21,359 bases of DNA from DASTQL01 sp035761805 (GCA_035761805.1 DASTQL010000232.1:1-21359); one strand, 5' to 3'. Positions 7,990 to 14,865 are shown, counted from the stretch's first letter. The notes: generated by a model from the sequence alone, not told the origin. Program-made: numbers and translations.

Positions 7990-8271
7990 ATGAGCGCTGT
8001 GACGACGCTGCTGTGGGGACGACCGCTGACCCGCGACGACCTCGAGTCGTTGCCCGATGACGGTCACCGCTACGAGCTCCTCGACGGTGCACTCCTCGTG
8101 ACGCCGGCACCGACCCCACGGCACCAGTGGGCCGTCATGGGACTGATCGCGGTGCTCACCGCACACGTGGTCCCGCCGCTCGGGGAACGCGGTCGGAGAC
8201 GCGCTGCTGGAGCTGTCGCAGCCCTTTCCCGTCAGCATCCGCCCGGCCGACCTGGTGCTCTGACCCGGTGA
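7990..8271 (+). pseudogene. Uma2 gene with internal deletion and frameshift, stop overlapping recD
   Basis: The ATG at 7990 (strong GAGGAGG just upstream) opens a frame nearly matching the intact Uma2 N-terminus: the 12-residue stretch PDDGHRYELLDG is identical, followed by LLVTPAPTPRHQWAV. After about residue 57 the similarity stops. From about 8183 another frame reads GNAVGDALLELSQPFPVSIRP and ends at TGA 8261-8263, matching the intact C-terminal end (DVLEVSRPFPLRLRP). About 90-95 residues are therefore deleted, including the nuclease Asp and Glu, and the join is out of frame. The translated product would instead be a 93-residue chain ending at TGA 8269-8271, which overlaps the recD GTG by a GTGA. 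The enzyme is dead, but the reading frame may still serve to couple recD translation. Confidence 0.85.
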
Positions 8272-10166
8272 CGGTGCTCGCGGACCCCTACGACGCCCGG
8301 TTCGCGCTCCGCGCGTCGGGAGTGCTCGCCGGCTTCAACGCGGCCGGCGTGCTGACTGCGGCAGACGTCCATGTCGCCCAGACGCTGGGCCGTCTCTGCG
8401 ACGAACAGGACGAGCGCGTCCTCCTGGCCGCCGCCCTCGCGGTACGGGCGGTGCGTATGGGGTCGGTGTGCCTCGACCTCCCCGGGGCCCGGGCGTCGGT
8501 GGGTGACGTCGAGGACCCGGTCGACCTCGACGCCCTGCCCTGGCCCGAGACGGCAGCCTGGATGGCCGCGGTGGAGGCCAGCCCCGTTGTGGCAGTGGGA
8601 GCCGACGGCCCGGCCGACCGGCCGGTGCGGCTGGTCGACGGGCTGCTCTACCTCGACCGGTACTGGCGCGAGGAGCGACTCGTCGCCGTGGAGCTGGAGT
8701 CCCGGGCCGCCCGGCCGGCGTCGGCTCTCGATCGCGCCCGACTCGTCCAGGCACTCGACCGCTACTTCGGAGGCGAGGCCCCAGACCATCAGCGCCTGGC
8801 CGTGGCTGCCGCGGCGACCGGGTGGGTGACAGTCGTCGCGGGAGGCCCGGGAACCGGCAAGACCACGACGGTAGCCCGGCTGCTGGCGGTGCTGGACGCC
8901 GCGCTCGAGTCGCCTCCACGCGTTGCACTGGCGGCGCCGACCGGCAAGGCAGCGGCCCGGTTGCAGGAGGCCGTCGGCGACGAGCTCGCCGCGCTGCGGG
9001 CCCGCGGTCACCCCGTCCCGGCCTCGCCCGGTGCCTCGACCCTGCACCGCCTGCTCGGCTGGCGCCCGGACTCCCACAGCCGCTTCCGCCACCACGCGGG
9101 CAACCACCTCCCGTACGACGTGGTGGTCGTCGACGAGACCTCGATGGTGTCGCTGACCCTCATGTCGCGGTTGCTCGAGGCCGTGCGCCCCGATGCGCGA
9201 CTCGTCCTGGTCGGCGACCCCGACCAGCTGGCTTCGGTGGAGGCCGGCGCGGTGCTCGGTGACCTGGTCCACCGGATGGAGCGCCCGACCGCCGACGCGA
9301 GGGAGGCGCTCCTCGACGACCTCGTCCCTGGGGACATGGAGCCGCCGGACGAGGCTCGGACCGAGCTCCGCAACGACGTCGTGCGCCTGCGCCGCGTGTA
9401 CCGCTACCGCGGGGCGATCGCCGCACTGGCCGAGGCCGTACGTCGTGGAGACCCCGACGCCGTCATGGCCGTGCTGCGCGAGGACGACCCCGCCGTTCAG
9501 CTGGTCGAGCCGGTGGCCGTCGAAGCCCGCACCCCGGTCGGTCTCGAGTCCCTCCGGAGGGATGTCGTCGACGCCGGCCGCCGGATGGTCACCGCTGCCC
9601 GGGAGGGTGACGACCGCGAGGCTCTCGCCGCCCTCGAGCGGCACCGGCTCCTGTGCGCCCACCGCCACGGCCCGTACGGCGTGGCTCGCTGGGCCGCGGA
9701 CGTCGAACGCTGGCTGGCGGCCACGATCGACGGCTACGCGACGGACGGCGAGTGGTACATCGGTCGCCCGCTCATCGTCACCGCCAACGACTACGAGCTC
9801 GGCCTCTACAACGGCGACACCGGCGTGGTCGTCGACCACCCGGGGACCGGACCGGTGGCGGTCTTCGCGCGCGGCCCCGAGGTGGTCGAGGTGGCGCCCA
9901 GCCGGCTCGGCGCGGTGCAGACCGTCCACGCGCTGACCGTCCACCGGGCCCAGGGCAGCCAGTTCGCCCGGGTGACCGTGCTCCTCCCACCACCCGACTC
10001 GCACCTGCTCACCCGCGAGCTCGTCTACACCGCGGTCACCCGCGCCCGAGAACTCGTACGGGTGGTGGGCAGCGAGGCCTCCGTGCGGGCGGCGGTGGTC
10101 CGACCGGTCGTACGCGCCAGCGGCCTGCGCGGAGGAGCAGGGCGAGCGGCAGGATCAGCCCCGTGA
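8268..10166 (+). CDS. recD: Exodeoxyribonuclease V alpha subunit (RecD helicase)
   Basis: RecD is the 5'-3' superfamily 1B helicase of RecBCD. From the GTG at 8268 it is 632 residues, close to E. coli RecD. Motifs: Walker A GGPGTGKTTT (192-201, Lys198), motif Ia APTGKAAARLQEAV, Walker B VVVDETSMV with Asp289-Glu290, motif III GDPDQLASVEAGAVLGDL from 316, then VHALTVHRAQGSQF and YTAVTRARELV starting at Tyr587. The N-terminal 150 residues resemble the RecB-contacting region of RecD. The frame is open upstream to 8127, but those residues lie over the Uma2 remnant and match nothing. GTG 8268 is preferred because it forms a GTGA overlap with the upstream 93-residue frame; GTG 8274 is possible. No strong ribosome binding site is present, consistent with coupling. 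Its own TGA overlaps the next gene's GTG. Confidence 0.93.
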   Translation: MTVLADPYDARFALRASGVLAGFNAAGVLTAADVHVAQTLGRLCDEQDERVLLAAALAVRAVRMGSVCLDLPGARASVGDVEDPVDLDALPWPETAAWMAAVEASPVVAVGADGPADRPVRLVDGLLYLDRYWREERLVAVELESRAARPASALDRARLVQALDRYFGGEAPDHQRLAVAAAATGWVTVVAGGPGTGKTTTVARLLAVLDAALESPPRVALAAPTGKAAARLQEAVGDELAALRARGHPVPASPGASTLHRLLGWRPDSHSRFRHHAGNHLPYDVVVVDETSMVSLTLMSRLLEAVRPDARLVLVGDPDQLASVEAGAVLGDLVHRMERPTADAREALLDDLVPGDMEPPDEARTELRNDVVRLRRVYRYRGAIAALAEAVRRGDPDAVMAVLREDDPAVQLVEPVAVEARTPVGLESLRRDVVDAGRRMVTAAREGDDREALAALERHRLLCAHRHGPYGVARWAADVERWLAATIDGYATDGEWYIGRPLIVTANDYELGLYNGDTGVVVDHPGTGPVAVFARGPEVVEVAPSRLGAVQTVHALTVHRAQGSQFARVTVLLPPPDSHLLTRELVYTAVTRARELVRVVGSEASVRAAVVRPVVRASGLRGGAGRAAGSAP

Positions 10167-10576
10167 TCCTCGACGGCACGATCCGGCTGGAGGCACGCGG
10201 CGACGCGAGCCCCGACACGGTGTGGGACCGCTACGCCGAGCCCACCCGGTGGCCCCTTTGGTCACCGCATATCCGCCGGGTCGAGGTGGACGACACCCGG
10301 GAGCGGCTCCTCCCCGGGATGACCGGCCGGGCCTGGTCCTACGGGCCGCTCCCCGTCAGCTTCACTGTCACCGCGGTGCACCAGGAGGCCGGGACCTGGT
10401 CGTGGGCGGTGAACCTCGGGCCGCTGCACATGGAGCTCGACCACTCGGTCGCGGCCGCTGACCGCGCCGACGGCCGTGGCAGCGTCGCCGCCCTGACACT
10501 GAGGGGGCCGTGGCCGGTGCTGGTCGCCTACGCGCCGCTGGCCCAGCTCGCCCTCCGGCGTCTGGTCAGCCCCTGA
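10163..10576 (+). CDS. SRPBCC (START-like / polyketide cyclase type) protein
   Basis: This 137-residue protein has the SRPBCC helix-grip pattern: an opening strand with LEARGDASPDTVWDRYAEP, a Trp-rich WPLWSPHIRRVE, alternating strands through VSFTVTAVHQEAGTWSWAV, and a C-terminal helix LAYAPLAQLALRR-like segment. Members bind small hydrophobic ligands or act as cyclases, and most are uncharacterised. The GTG start at 10163 overlaps the recD TGA (GTGA), so it is the last gene of the recB-recD transcript. A link to DNA repair is not known for the family; it may be a passenger. No signal peptide or membrane segment is seen. The start is chosen on the overlap alone. Confidence 0.8.
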   Translation: MILDGTIRLEARGDASPDTVWDRYAEPTRWPLWSPHIRRVEVDDTRERLLPGMTGRAWSYGPLPVSFTVTAVHQEAGTWSWAVNLGPLHMELDHSVAAADRADGRGSVAALTLRGPWPVLVAYAPLAQLALRRLVSP

Positions 10577-10663
10577 CGCGGTTGCCCCTCGGCACATCCG
10601 GCCCGACGGGCACCTTCGTCGGGGGCTGGGCACTTGCTGCCACTGCTGGCGGCAAGATCCGAG

Positions 10664-10691
10664 CCTGCCCAGACGACCCCTTCTGGGCAGG
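10664..10691 (+). terminator. Perfect 10-bp hairpin, probable end of the Uma2-recB-recD operon
   Basis: CCTGCCCAGA (10664-10673) and TCTGGGCAGG (10682-10691) pair perfectly around an 8-nt loop, about 90 nt after the SRPBCC stop. No T-tract follows, which is common for actinobacterial terminators. A second, weaker stem TTGCTGCC/GGCGGCAA lies just before it (10634-10655). The rest of the 10577-10762 gap holds only the ribosome binding site of the next gene. Confidence 0.55.
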
Positions 10692-10762
10692 AGATGTGGG
10701 ACGGTGACCGCCGGAGCGGCTCCGGACGGCGCGGTGTTGACTGGCGGGGGAGGTGACGGCTG

Positions 10763-11266
10763 GTGAGGCCGGCCCGAGGACGCGGTCACGGCGTCACGCA
10801 CGCGGGGAGGCCTTGGCGGCTCGCGAACGTGCCGGTGCCACCGACCCATGTCGTCGGACTGGTGGCGGCCGTCGTGCTGCAGCGTGTGAGTCCCCGTCCT
10901 CCCGTACGGAAGCGGTGGCTCCTCGCCCTGCCGCTGAGCGCGGCCGGTACGGTCCTCGCCACCGCCTCGGTACGAGCGGCGGGTGAGGTGCACCTGGCCC
11001 AGCCGGATCGACTCGTCACCACCGGCCCCTACGCCGTCATCCGCCACCCCATGTACGTCGCGTGGGGGCTCATCCACCTCGGCCTCGGGCTGGCTACCGG
11101 GTCGCCGTGGACCCTCCTCACCGCACCGCTGGCAGCGGTGGTGGTCCACGGGGAGACAATCGCCGAGGAGCGGCGCCTGCTCGCCTCGTTCCCGGCACAG
11201 ATGGGCAGGTACCGCGTCACCACACCGGCCTACGTGCCCCGATGGCGCCGACCGCCGTGGCGATGA
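10763..11266 (+). CDS. Isoprenylcysteine carboxyl methyltransferase / PEMT-like membrane protein
   Basis: This 167-residue integral membrane protein has the ICMT/phospholipid methyltransferase C-terminal signature. TGPYAVIRHPMYVAW spans residues 87-101; then come Glu131, an EER at 135-137 and Tyr150 before TTPAYVPRW. In the family these residues bind S-adenosylmethionine at the membrane face. Hydrophobic segments lie at about 29-41, 52-73, 97-112 and 115-130. Bacterial members are mostly of unknown substrate: lipids, quinone-like or isoprenoid compounds. The GTG start at 10763 is supported by GGGGGAGGT (10746-10754) eight bases upstream; an out-of-frame GTG inside that site is rejected. The N-terminal 20 residues are basic and poorly conserved-looking. 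It follows a terminator-like hairpin and precedes an HD/LuxR regulator by 93 nt, with no evident functional tie. Confidence 0.82.
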   Translation: MRPARGRGHGVTHAGRPWRLANVPVPPTHVVGLVAAVVLQRVSPRPPVRKRWLLALPLSAAGTVLATASVRAAGEVHLAQPDRLVTTGPYAVIRHPMYVAWGLIHLGLGLATGSPWTLLTAPLAAVVVHGETIAEERRLLASFPAQMGRYRVTTPAYVPRWRRPPWR

Positions 11267-11359
11267 GTTCTTCCGGGCCCGACCCGTCCACAGGGGTCGT
11301 CCCGTCCGGCTCCCGCCTGGCGCTCGCATGCGGACGCGACCGGTGAGATCGTCAGGCGC

Positions 11360-12898
11360 ATGACCGCGCCCGAGCGCGTCCGGCTGGCCGACCTGTTGGC
11401 CGGCCTCTCGGTGGCTACCGACCTCGGCCTCGGCGTGCCGCCGGAGTCCACGGTCCGGTCCACGCTGATCGCCCAGGCGGTCGCCGGCGAGCTCGGCCTG
11501 GACGCCGGGACCCGCTCCGACCTGTACTACGCCACGCTGCTCCGATCCGTCGGGTGTACAGGCTTCGCCCGTGAGCTGGTGCACTACTTCGGCGACGAGT
11601 TCGCCGCCGTACGGGCGGTGCAGGCCGTCGACCCGACCCGGCCGCGGGAGGCCCTGGGCGCCGTGGCAGCGAGCGTGCGCGGCGCGGGCCGCGGCCGCCG
11701 TACCCGCACGCTGGTCAACACCACCGTCAAGGGCAAGGAGATCGACCGGTCCATTGTGGCCGCCGACTGCGAGGGCATGGCGTCCTTCGTCCGCCGCTTC
11801 GCGGTCGGCCACGGCGTCGGCGCGATGCTGCAGCAGGTCTTCGAGCGCTGGGACGGCAAGGGTGCACCCCGCGGCCTGGACGGTGAGGACATCGAGATCG
11901 GTACGCGCGTGCTCACCGTCTCAGATCAGGCCGAGGCGTTCCTCCGTACGGAAGGAAGGGACGGCGCTCTCGAGATGGCCCGTCGGCGGTCGGGTGGCTG
12001 GTTCGACCCGGCCTGCGCACAGGCCTTCCTGCGGTGCGCCGACGAGGTCTTCGCCGTCATCGAGGCGGGCTCGACGTGGGAGGCGGCACTCGCAGCCGAG
12101 CCGGAGCCGCACGTGACCGTACCGCCGTGGGGCGTGGACGACGTGGCGGCCGCCTTCGCCGACTTCGCCGACGTGAAGTCGCCCTACCTGCTCGGTCACT
12201 CCCCCGGCGTCGCCGACCTGGCCGTGGCCGCGGCCGAGCGGCTCGGCTTCGACGACGCCGACCGCACGACACTGCGCCGGGCGGCCCTGCTGCACGACCT
12301 CGGCCGGGTCGCCGTGTCCACCCGGCTGTGGGACAAGCCCGGCCCGCTCAGCCCGCCGGAGTGGGAGCAGGTGCGGCTGCACGCCTACTACACCGAACGA
12401 GTCCTGGCCGGCTCACCCCTGTTGCAGCCGCTGGCCGCCGTCGCCGGTGCCCACCACGAACGTCTCGACGGCAGCGGCTACCACCGCGGCGTGACCACCG
12501 CGTCGCGCGCCGCACGGCTGCTCGCCGCCGCCGACGCCTTCCACGCCCTCACCGAGGTCCGCCCGCACCGCCCCCCACTCCCACCTGAGCTGGCCGGCGC
12601 CGAGATCGAGACCGCCGCCCGTACGGGATCACTGGACCCCGACGCGGTCGGCGCCGTCTGCGCGGCGGCGGGTACGCCGATCGAGCGCATCGTCCGGGAG
12701 TGGCCTGCCGGGCTCACCGACCGGGAGATCGACGTGCTGCGCCTGCTCGCCCGCGGCCGGTCCAAGAAGCAGATCGCCGCCGAGCTGGTCATCGCCCCGG
12801 GCACCGTGCACACGCACGTCACGCACCTCTACCAGAAGACCGGCGTCTCGACCCGGGCGGGCATCGCCCTCTTCGCCCTCGAGCACGAACTCCTCTGA
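11360..12898 (+). CDS. Tandem HD / HD-GYP phosphohydrolase with C-terminal LuxR DNA-binding domain
   Basis: This 512-residue protein has three parts. Residues about 10-225 look like a degenerate HD-GYP domain: the expected metal-binding His-Asp is Arg62-Ser63, and the later HH is Val160-Phe161, but the following ERWDGKG (162-168) and RGLDGEDI remain. Residues about 265-440 form a second HD-GYP-like domain with LLHDLGRVAV (His312-Asp313) and HHERLDGSGYHRG (365-377), so its metal ligands are kept although GYP is GYH. Residues 452-512 are a LuxR/GerE helix-turn-helix, LTDREIDVLRLLARGRSKKQ onward. HD-GYP domains are known to hydrolyse cyclic dinucleotides; fusion to a DNA-binding domain suggests a one-component regulator that senses or degrades a nucleotide signal. 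The actual ligand and targets are not shown. The ATG at 11360 lacks a strong ribosome binding site. No transmembrane or receiver domain is present. Confidence 0.87.
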   Translation: MTAPERVRLADLLAGLSVATDLGLGVPPESTVRSTLIAQAVAGELGLDAGTRSDLYYATLLRSVGCTGFARELVHYFGDEFAAVRAVQAVDPTRPREALGAVAASVRGAGRGRRTRTLVNTTVKGKEIDRSIVAADCEGMASFVRRFAVGHGVGAMLQQVFERWDGKGAPRGLDGEDIEIGTRVLTVSDQAEAFLRTEGRDGALEMARRRSGGWFDPACAQAFLRCADEVFAVIEAGSTWEAALAAEPEPHVTVPPWGVDDVAAAFADFADVKSPYLLGHSPGVADLAVAAAERLGFDDADRTTLRRAALLHDLGRVAVSTRLWDKPGPLSPPEWEQVRLHAYYTERVLAGSPLLQPLAAVAGAHHERLDGSGYHRGVTTASRAARLLAAADAFHALTEVRPHRPPLPPELAGAEIETAARTGSLDPDAVGAVCAAAGTPIERIVREWPAGLTDREIDVLRLLARGRSKKQIAAELVIAPGTVHTHVTHLYQKTGVSTRAGIALFALEHELL

Positions 12899-12937
12899 CG
12901 GCCGACCGGCATCTCCGCTCCTGGCGTATCTTGGGCG

Positions 12938-12969
12938 CTCCTCGTCGCTCCTCTCGACGAGGAGAGAGG
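12938..12969 (+). promoter_or_regulatory. 5' hairpin masking the ribosome binding site of the metalloprotease gene
   Basis: CTCCTCGTCG (12938-12947) and CGACGAGGAG (12955-12964) form a perfect 10-bp stem with a 7-nt loop. The 3' arm contains GAGGAG, and the purine run continues to 12969, six bases before the ATG at 12976, so folding would hide most of the Shine-Dalgarno sequence. A TATCTT box at 12927-12932 could be a -10 element, placing the transcript start near the hairpin's 5' arm; I found no good -35. Alternatively it is a U-less terminator for the gene ending at 12898. Confidence 0.55.
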
Positions 12970-12975
12970 CCGACC

Positions 12976-14160
12976 ATGCGAGAACGCACGTCGACGACGG
13001 TAGTCGCCGGCCGGGGGACGGAGAGGATCGAGGTCCGCGAGGCCCAGGAGTACCTGGCTCGCTACGGATACCTGTCGAGGGAGGAGCGGGTCGCGGTCGA
13101 GGACGGCCGGCTGACCGGCCCGACGGCACGTGCGCTTCGCCGGTTCCAGCGTTTTGCGCGGTTGCGGGTCACCGGCACCCTGACCGTCGAGACGCTGAAG
13201 CTCATGCGGCAGCCCCGGTGCCCGATGGTCGACTTCGACCCGGACGAGGTCGGAGGCCCCGGCGTCGAGGACAGCGACCCGTTCGTGTTCAGTGCAGACA
13301 CCTGGGACCACCGCGCGCTGCGCTGGTTCCTCCAGACCGGCACCCCTGACATCGCCGACGAGGCGGCAGCGCTCCAACGCGCGTTCGACACGTGGGCGGC
13401 GCAGGTGCCCCTGACCTTCACCCAGGTCCCGAGCGCGGCCCAGGCGGACCTCGTCGTGGAGTGGGCGACGGGCGACCACGGGGACGGGTCACCCTTCGAC
13501 GGCTCGGGCTCCGGTGGCTTCAACATCTTCGCCCATGCGTTCTACCCAGAGGACGGCCGCATCCACTTCGACGAGGCGGAGACCTGGGCCCACACCCACG
13601 GGAGTGGCAGGGTCGACCTCGAGACCGTGGCGCTGCACGAGATCGGGCACGCGCTCGGGCTGAGGCACAGCGGCGTGTCCGACGCGGTCATGTTCTTCGC
13701 CATCAACACCCAGCGCCGCCGGCTGCACGAGGTGGACGTCCGCGGCATCAAGAGCCGCTACCCACCCGTGGTCGCCGCCCCGGGCCAGAGGGCCGTCACC
13801 GTTCCGCTGTGGGCCCTCAAGAACGGCGGGGGGTCGGGCACCGTCCAGGTCGACCTCGGCACCACGCGGCGTGTCCTGGCCTGGGGGCAGGTCACCATGG
13901 CCGACTCGCTCACCGACGCCGACCGGGACAACGCCTGGGCCGTCGAGGTCTTCGAGGTCGACGGGGACCGGCCAGGCGGCTTCGTCTTCGGCGGCGACCA
14001 CTGGGGCTCGCGCGAGGCGCCCCCCAACGTCTACACGGGGGCCTTCACCGGCCGGGCACGGCGGATCACGTTCCGCGTGAGCGCCCTCCACACAGCCGAC
14101 CTGGACGTCTTCGGAACGGGCACGGTGCTCGTGCTCGACGACCTGGGAGGACCGGAGTGA
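12976..14160 (+). CDS. Matrixin (MMP-like) zinc metalloprotease with cysteine-switch prodomain
   Basis: This 394-residue protein has the architecture of an animal matrix metalloprotease zymogen. Residues about 17-75 are a peptidoglycan-binding-like helical prodomain, ending in TLKLMRQPRCP with Cys82 placed like the PRCG cysteine switch that blocks the active zinc. The catalytic domain keeps the structural zinc/calcium loop GDHGDGSPFDG (166-176), HAFYPEDGRIHFDEAE (187-202), the active site HEIGHALGLRH (His221, Glu222, His225, His231) and a Met-turn at Met239. Residues about 274-389 form a C-terminal domain copied as a separate protein at 14461-14817. No signal peptide is visible, and the in-frame sequence upstream (over the regulator's end) does not supply one. 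The start is supported by the GAGGAGAGAGG site. Its GTGA overlap with the next gene indicates an operon. Family membership is secure; substrate, export and role are unknown. Confidence 0.92.
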   Translation: MRERTSTTVVAGRGTERIEVREAQEYLARYGYLSREERVAVEDGRLTGPTARALRRFQRFARLRVTGTLTVETLKLMRQPRCPMVDFDPDEVGGPGVEDSDPFVFSADTWDHRALRWFLQTGTPDIADEAAALQRAFDTWAAQVPLTFTQVPSAAQADLVVEWATGDHGDGSPFDGSGSGGFNIFAHAFYPEDGRIHFDEAETWAHTHGSGRVDLETVALHEIGHALGLRHSGVSDAVMFFAINTQRRRLHEVDVRGIKSRYPPVVAAPGQRAVTVPLWALKNGGGSGTVQVDLGTTRRVLAWGQVTMADSLTDADRDNAWAVEVFEVDGDRPGGFVFGGDHWGSREAPPNVYTGAFTGRARRITFRVSALHTADLDVFGTGTVLVLDDLGGPE

Positions 14161-14459
14161 AACGAACCCTCTTCTACGACCGCGAGACCGGCGAGCTCCT
14201 GCACTCGCACTACGAGGTCCGGGTGGTGGAACGCGCGGGTGAGGGCGGAGCCGAGCTGTCCGCGCCGGCCGCGGTGACCGTGGAGGACGCCTCCGCGGAG
14301 CTCGTCTCCCGGGGGCTGGACCTGGCCAGGGTCGGCAGCGTCACCACCAGCGACCGGCCCAGCTCCAGCCGGCGTACGGCGCGCCGGGTCGACCCCACGA
14401 CCGGACGCCTTCGGACCAGGCGCCTGGAGACCAGGACCGACGCCGAGGAGGACGAGTGA
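14157..14459 (+). CDS. Small protein of unknown function in the metalloprotease operon
   Basis: This 100-residue protein starts at a GTG overlapping the protease TGA (GTGA), with GGGAGGA a few bases upstream. The first half reads as a folded beta-rich start (RTLFYDRETGELLHSHYEVR), then an Ala/Val/Glu-rich stretch with a possible helix SAELVSRGLDLARVG. The last 35 residues are Arg/Ser/Thr-rich and end in an acidic tail (DAEEDE), probably disordered. There is no signal peptide, membrane segment or cysteine. I recognise no family. Being sandwiched with almost no spacing between the protease and the free C-terminal-domain protein suggests a shared job, such as a chaperone, inhibitor or scaffold, but that is inference only. 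An out-of-frame reading of the protease region extends this frame upstream and is not real. Confidence 0.75.
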   Translation: MKRTLFYDRETGELLHSHYEVRVVERAGEGGAELSAPAAVTVEDASAELVSRGLDLARVGSVTTSDRPSSSRRTARRVDPTTGRLRTRRLETRTDAEEDE

Positions 14460-14460
14460 C

Positions 14461-14817
14461 ATGGACGCCTTCAAGGTCGACCTCTTCGCCCTCAAGAACG
14501 AGGGTGGCTCGGCCAGCGCGACCATCGACCTCGGCCGACCGCGGCCGTTCCTCGCCTGGGGAACCGTGTCGATGGTGGATCCGCTGGCCGACTTCGACCG
14601 TGACAACGCCTATGCGTTCGACATCTTCACCATCGACGGCACCCGGACCGCCGCCCGGGTCTTCGGTGGCGACCACTGGGGACCGCTGGGCAGCGGTGGG
14701 AACGTCTTCGACGGCGCCGTACGGGGCTTCGGTCGGCGGGTCAACTTCTGGCTCCGCACGATCCACTCCGCCGACCTCGACACCTTCGGGCAGGGAGTGC
14801 TGCTGACCCTGGACTAG
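14461..14817 (+). CDS. Stand-alone copy of the metalloprotease C-terminal domain
   Basis: This 118-residue protein aligns without gaps to residues about 277-389 of the upstream metalloprotease. By eye, roughly half of about 113 positions are identical. Shared blocks include ALKN-x-GGS, LAWG-x-V-x-M-x-D-x-L, DRDNA, VFGGDHWG, NV-x-x-GA, RR-x-x-F and H-x-ADLD-x-FG-x-G. The pattern suggests a compact beta-rich domain with conserved Asp, Asn, His and Trp, perhaps metal- or ligand-binding. I do not recognise it as a named domain. The ATG at 14461 is one base after the previous stop, with GAGGAGG upstream, so the three genes are one operon. No signal peptide is seen. It could compete with, cap or oligomerise with the protease's own domain, or bind the same target. 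Confidence 0.83.
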   Translation: MDAFKVDLFALKNEGGSASATIDLGRPRPFLAWGTVSMVDPLADFDRDNAYAFDIFTIDGTRTAARVFGGDHWGPLGSGGNVFDGAVRGFGRRVNFWLRTIHSADLDTFGQGVLLTLD

Positions 14818-14841
14818 GCGGACCAGGCGCCCCGGTCGCCG

Positions 14842-14865
14842 CCGAACGCCGGATACACCGTTCGG
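14842..14865. promoter_or_regulatory. Inverted repeat between the protease operon and the exporter gene
   Basis: CCGAACG (14842-14848) and CGTTCGG (14859-14865) are perfect reverse complements around 10 nt. The dyad lies 25 nt after the protease operon and about 80 nt before the EamA start, so it could be an operator for the exporter or a weak terminator. No T-run is present, and I see no regulator gene beside it. Confidence 0.4.

Noticed and set aside
1331..8271. Uma2 copies as a mobile element
   Set aside because: No transposase, terminal inverted repeats or target-site duplications were found; local duplication explains the copies with fewer assumptions.
8232..10004. 590-residue open frame on the minus strand
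   Set aside because: Antisense shadow of recD, with no motif, no ribosome binding site and the same skewed composition.
10262..11812. 516-residue open frame on the minus strand
   Set aside because: It spans parts of three real plus-strand genes and their gaps, and shows no domain signature.
12700..12975. Upstream extension of the metalloprotease that might supply a signal peptide
   Set aside because: It lies within the regulator gene in another frame and is Arg/Pro/His-rich with no hydrophobic core.
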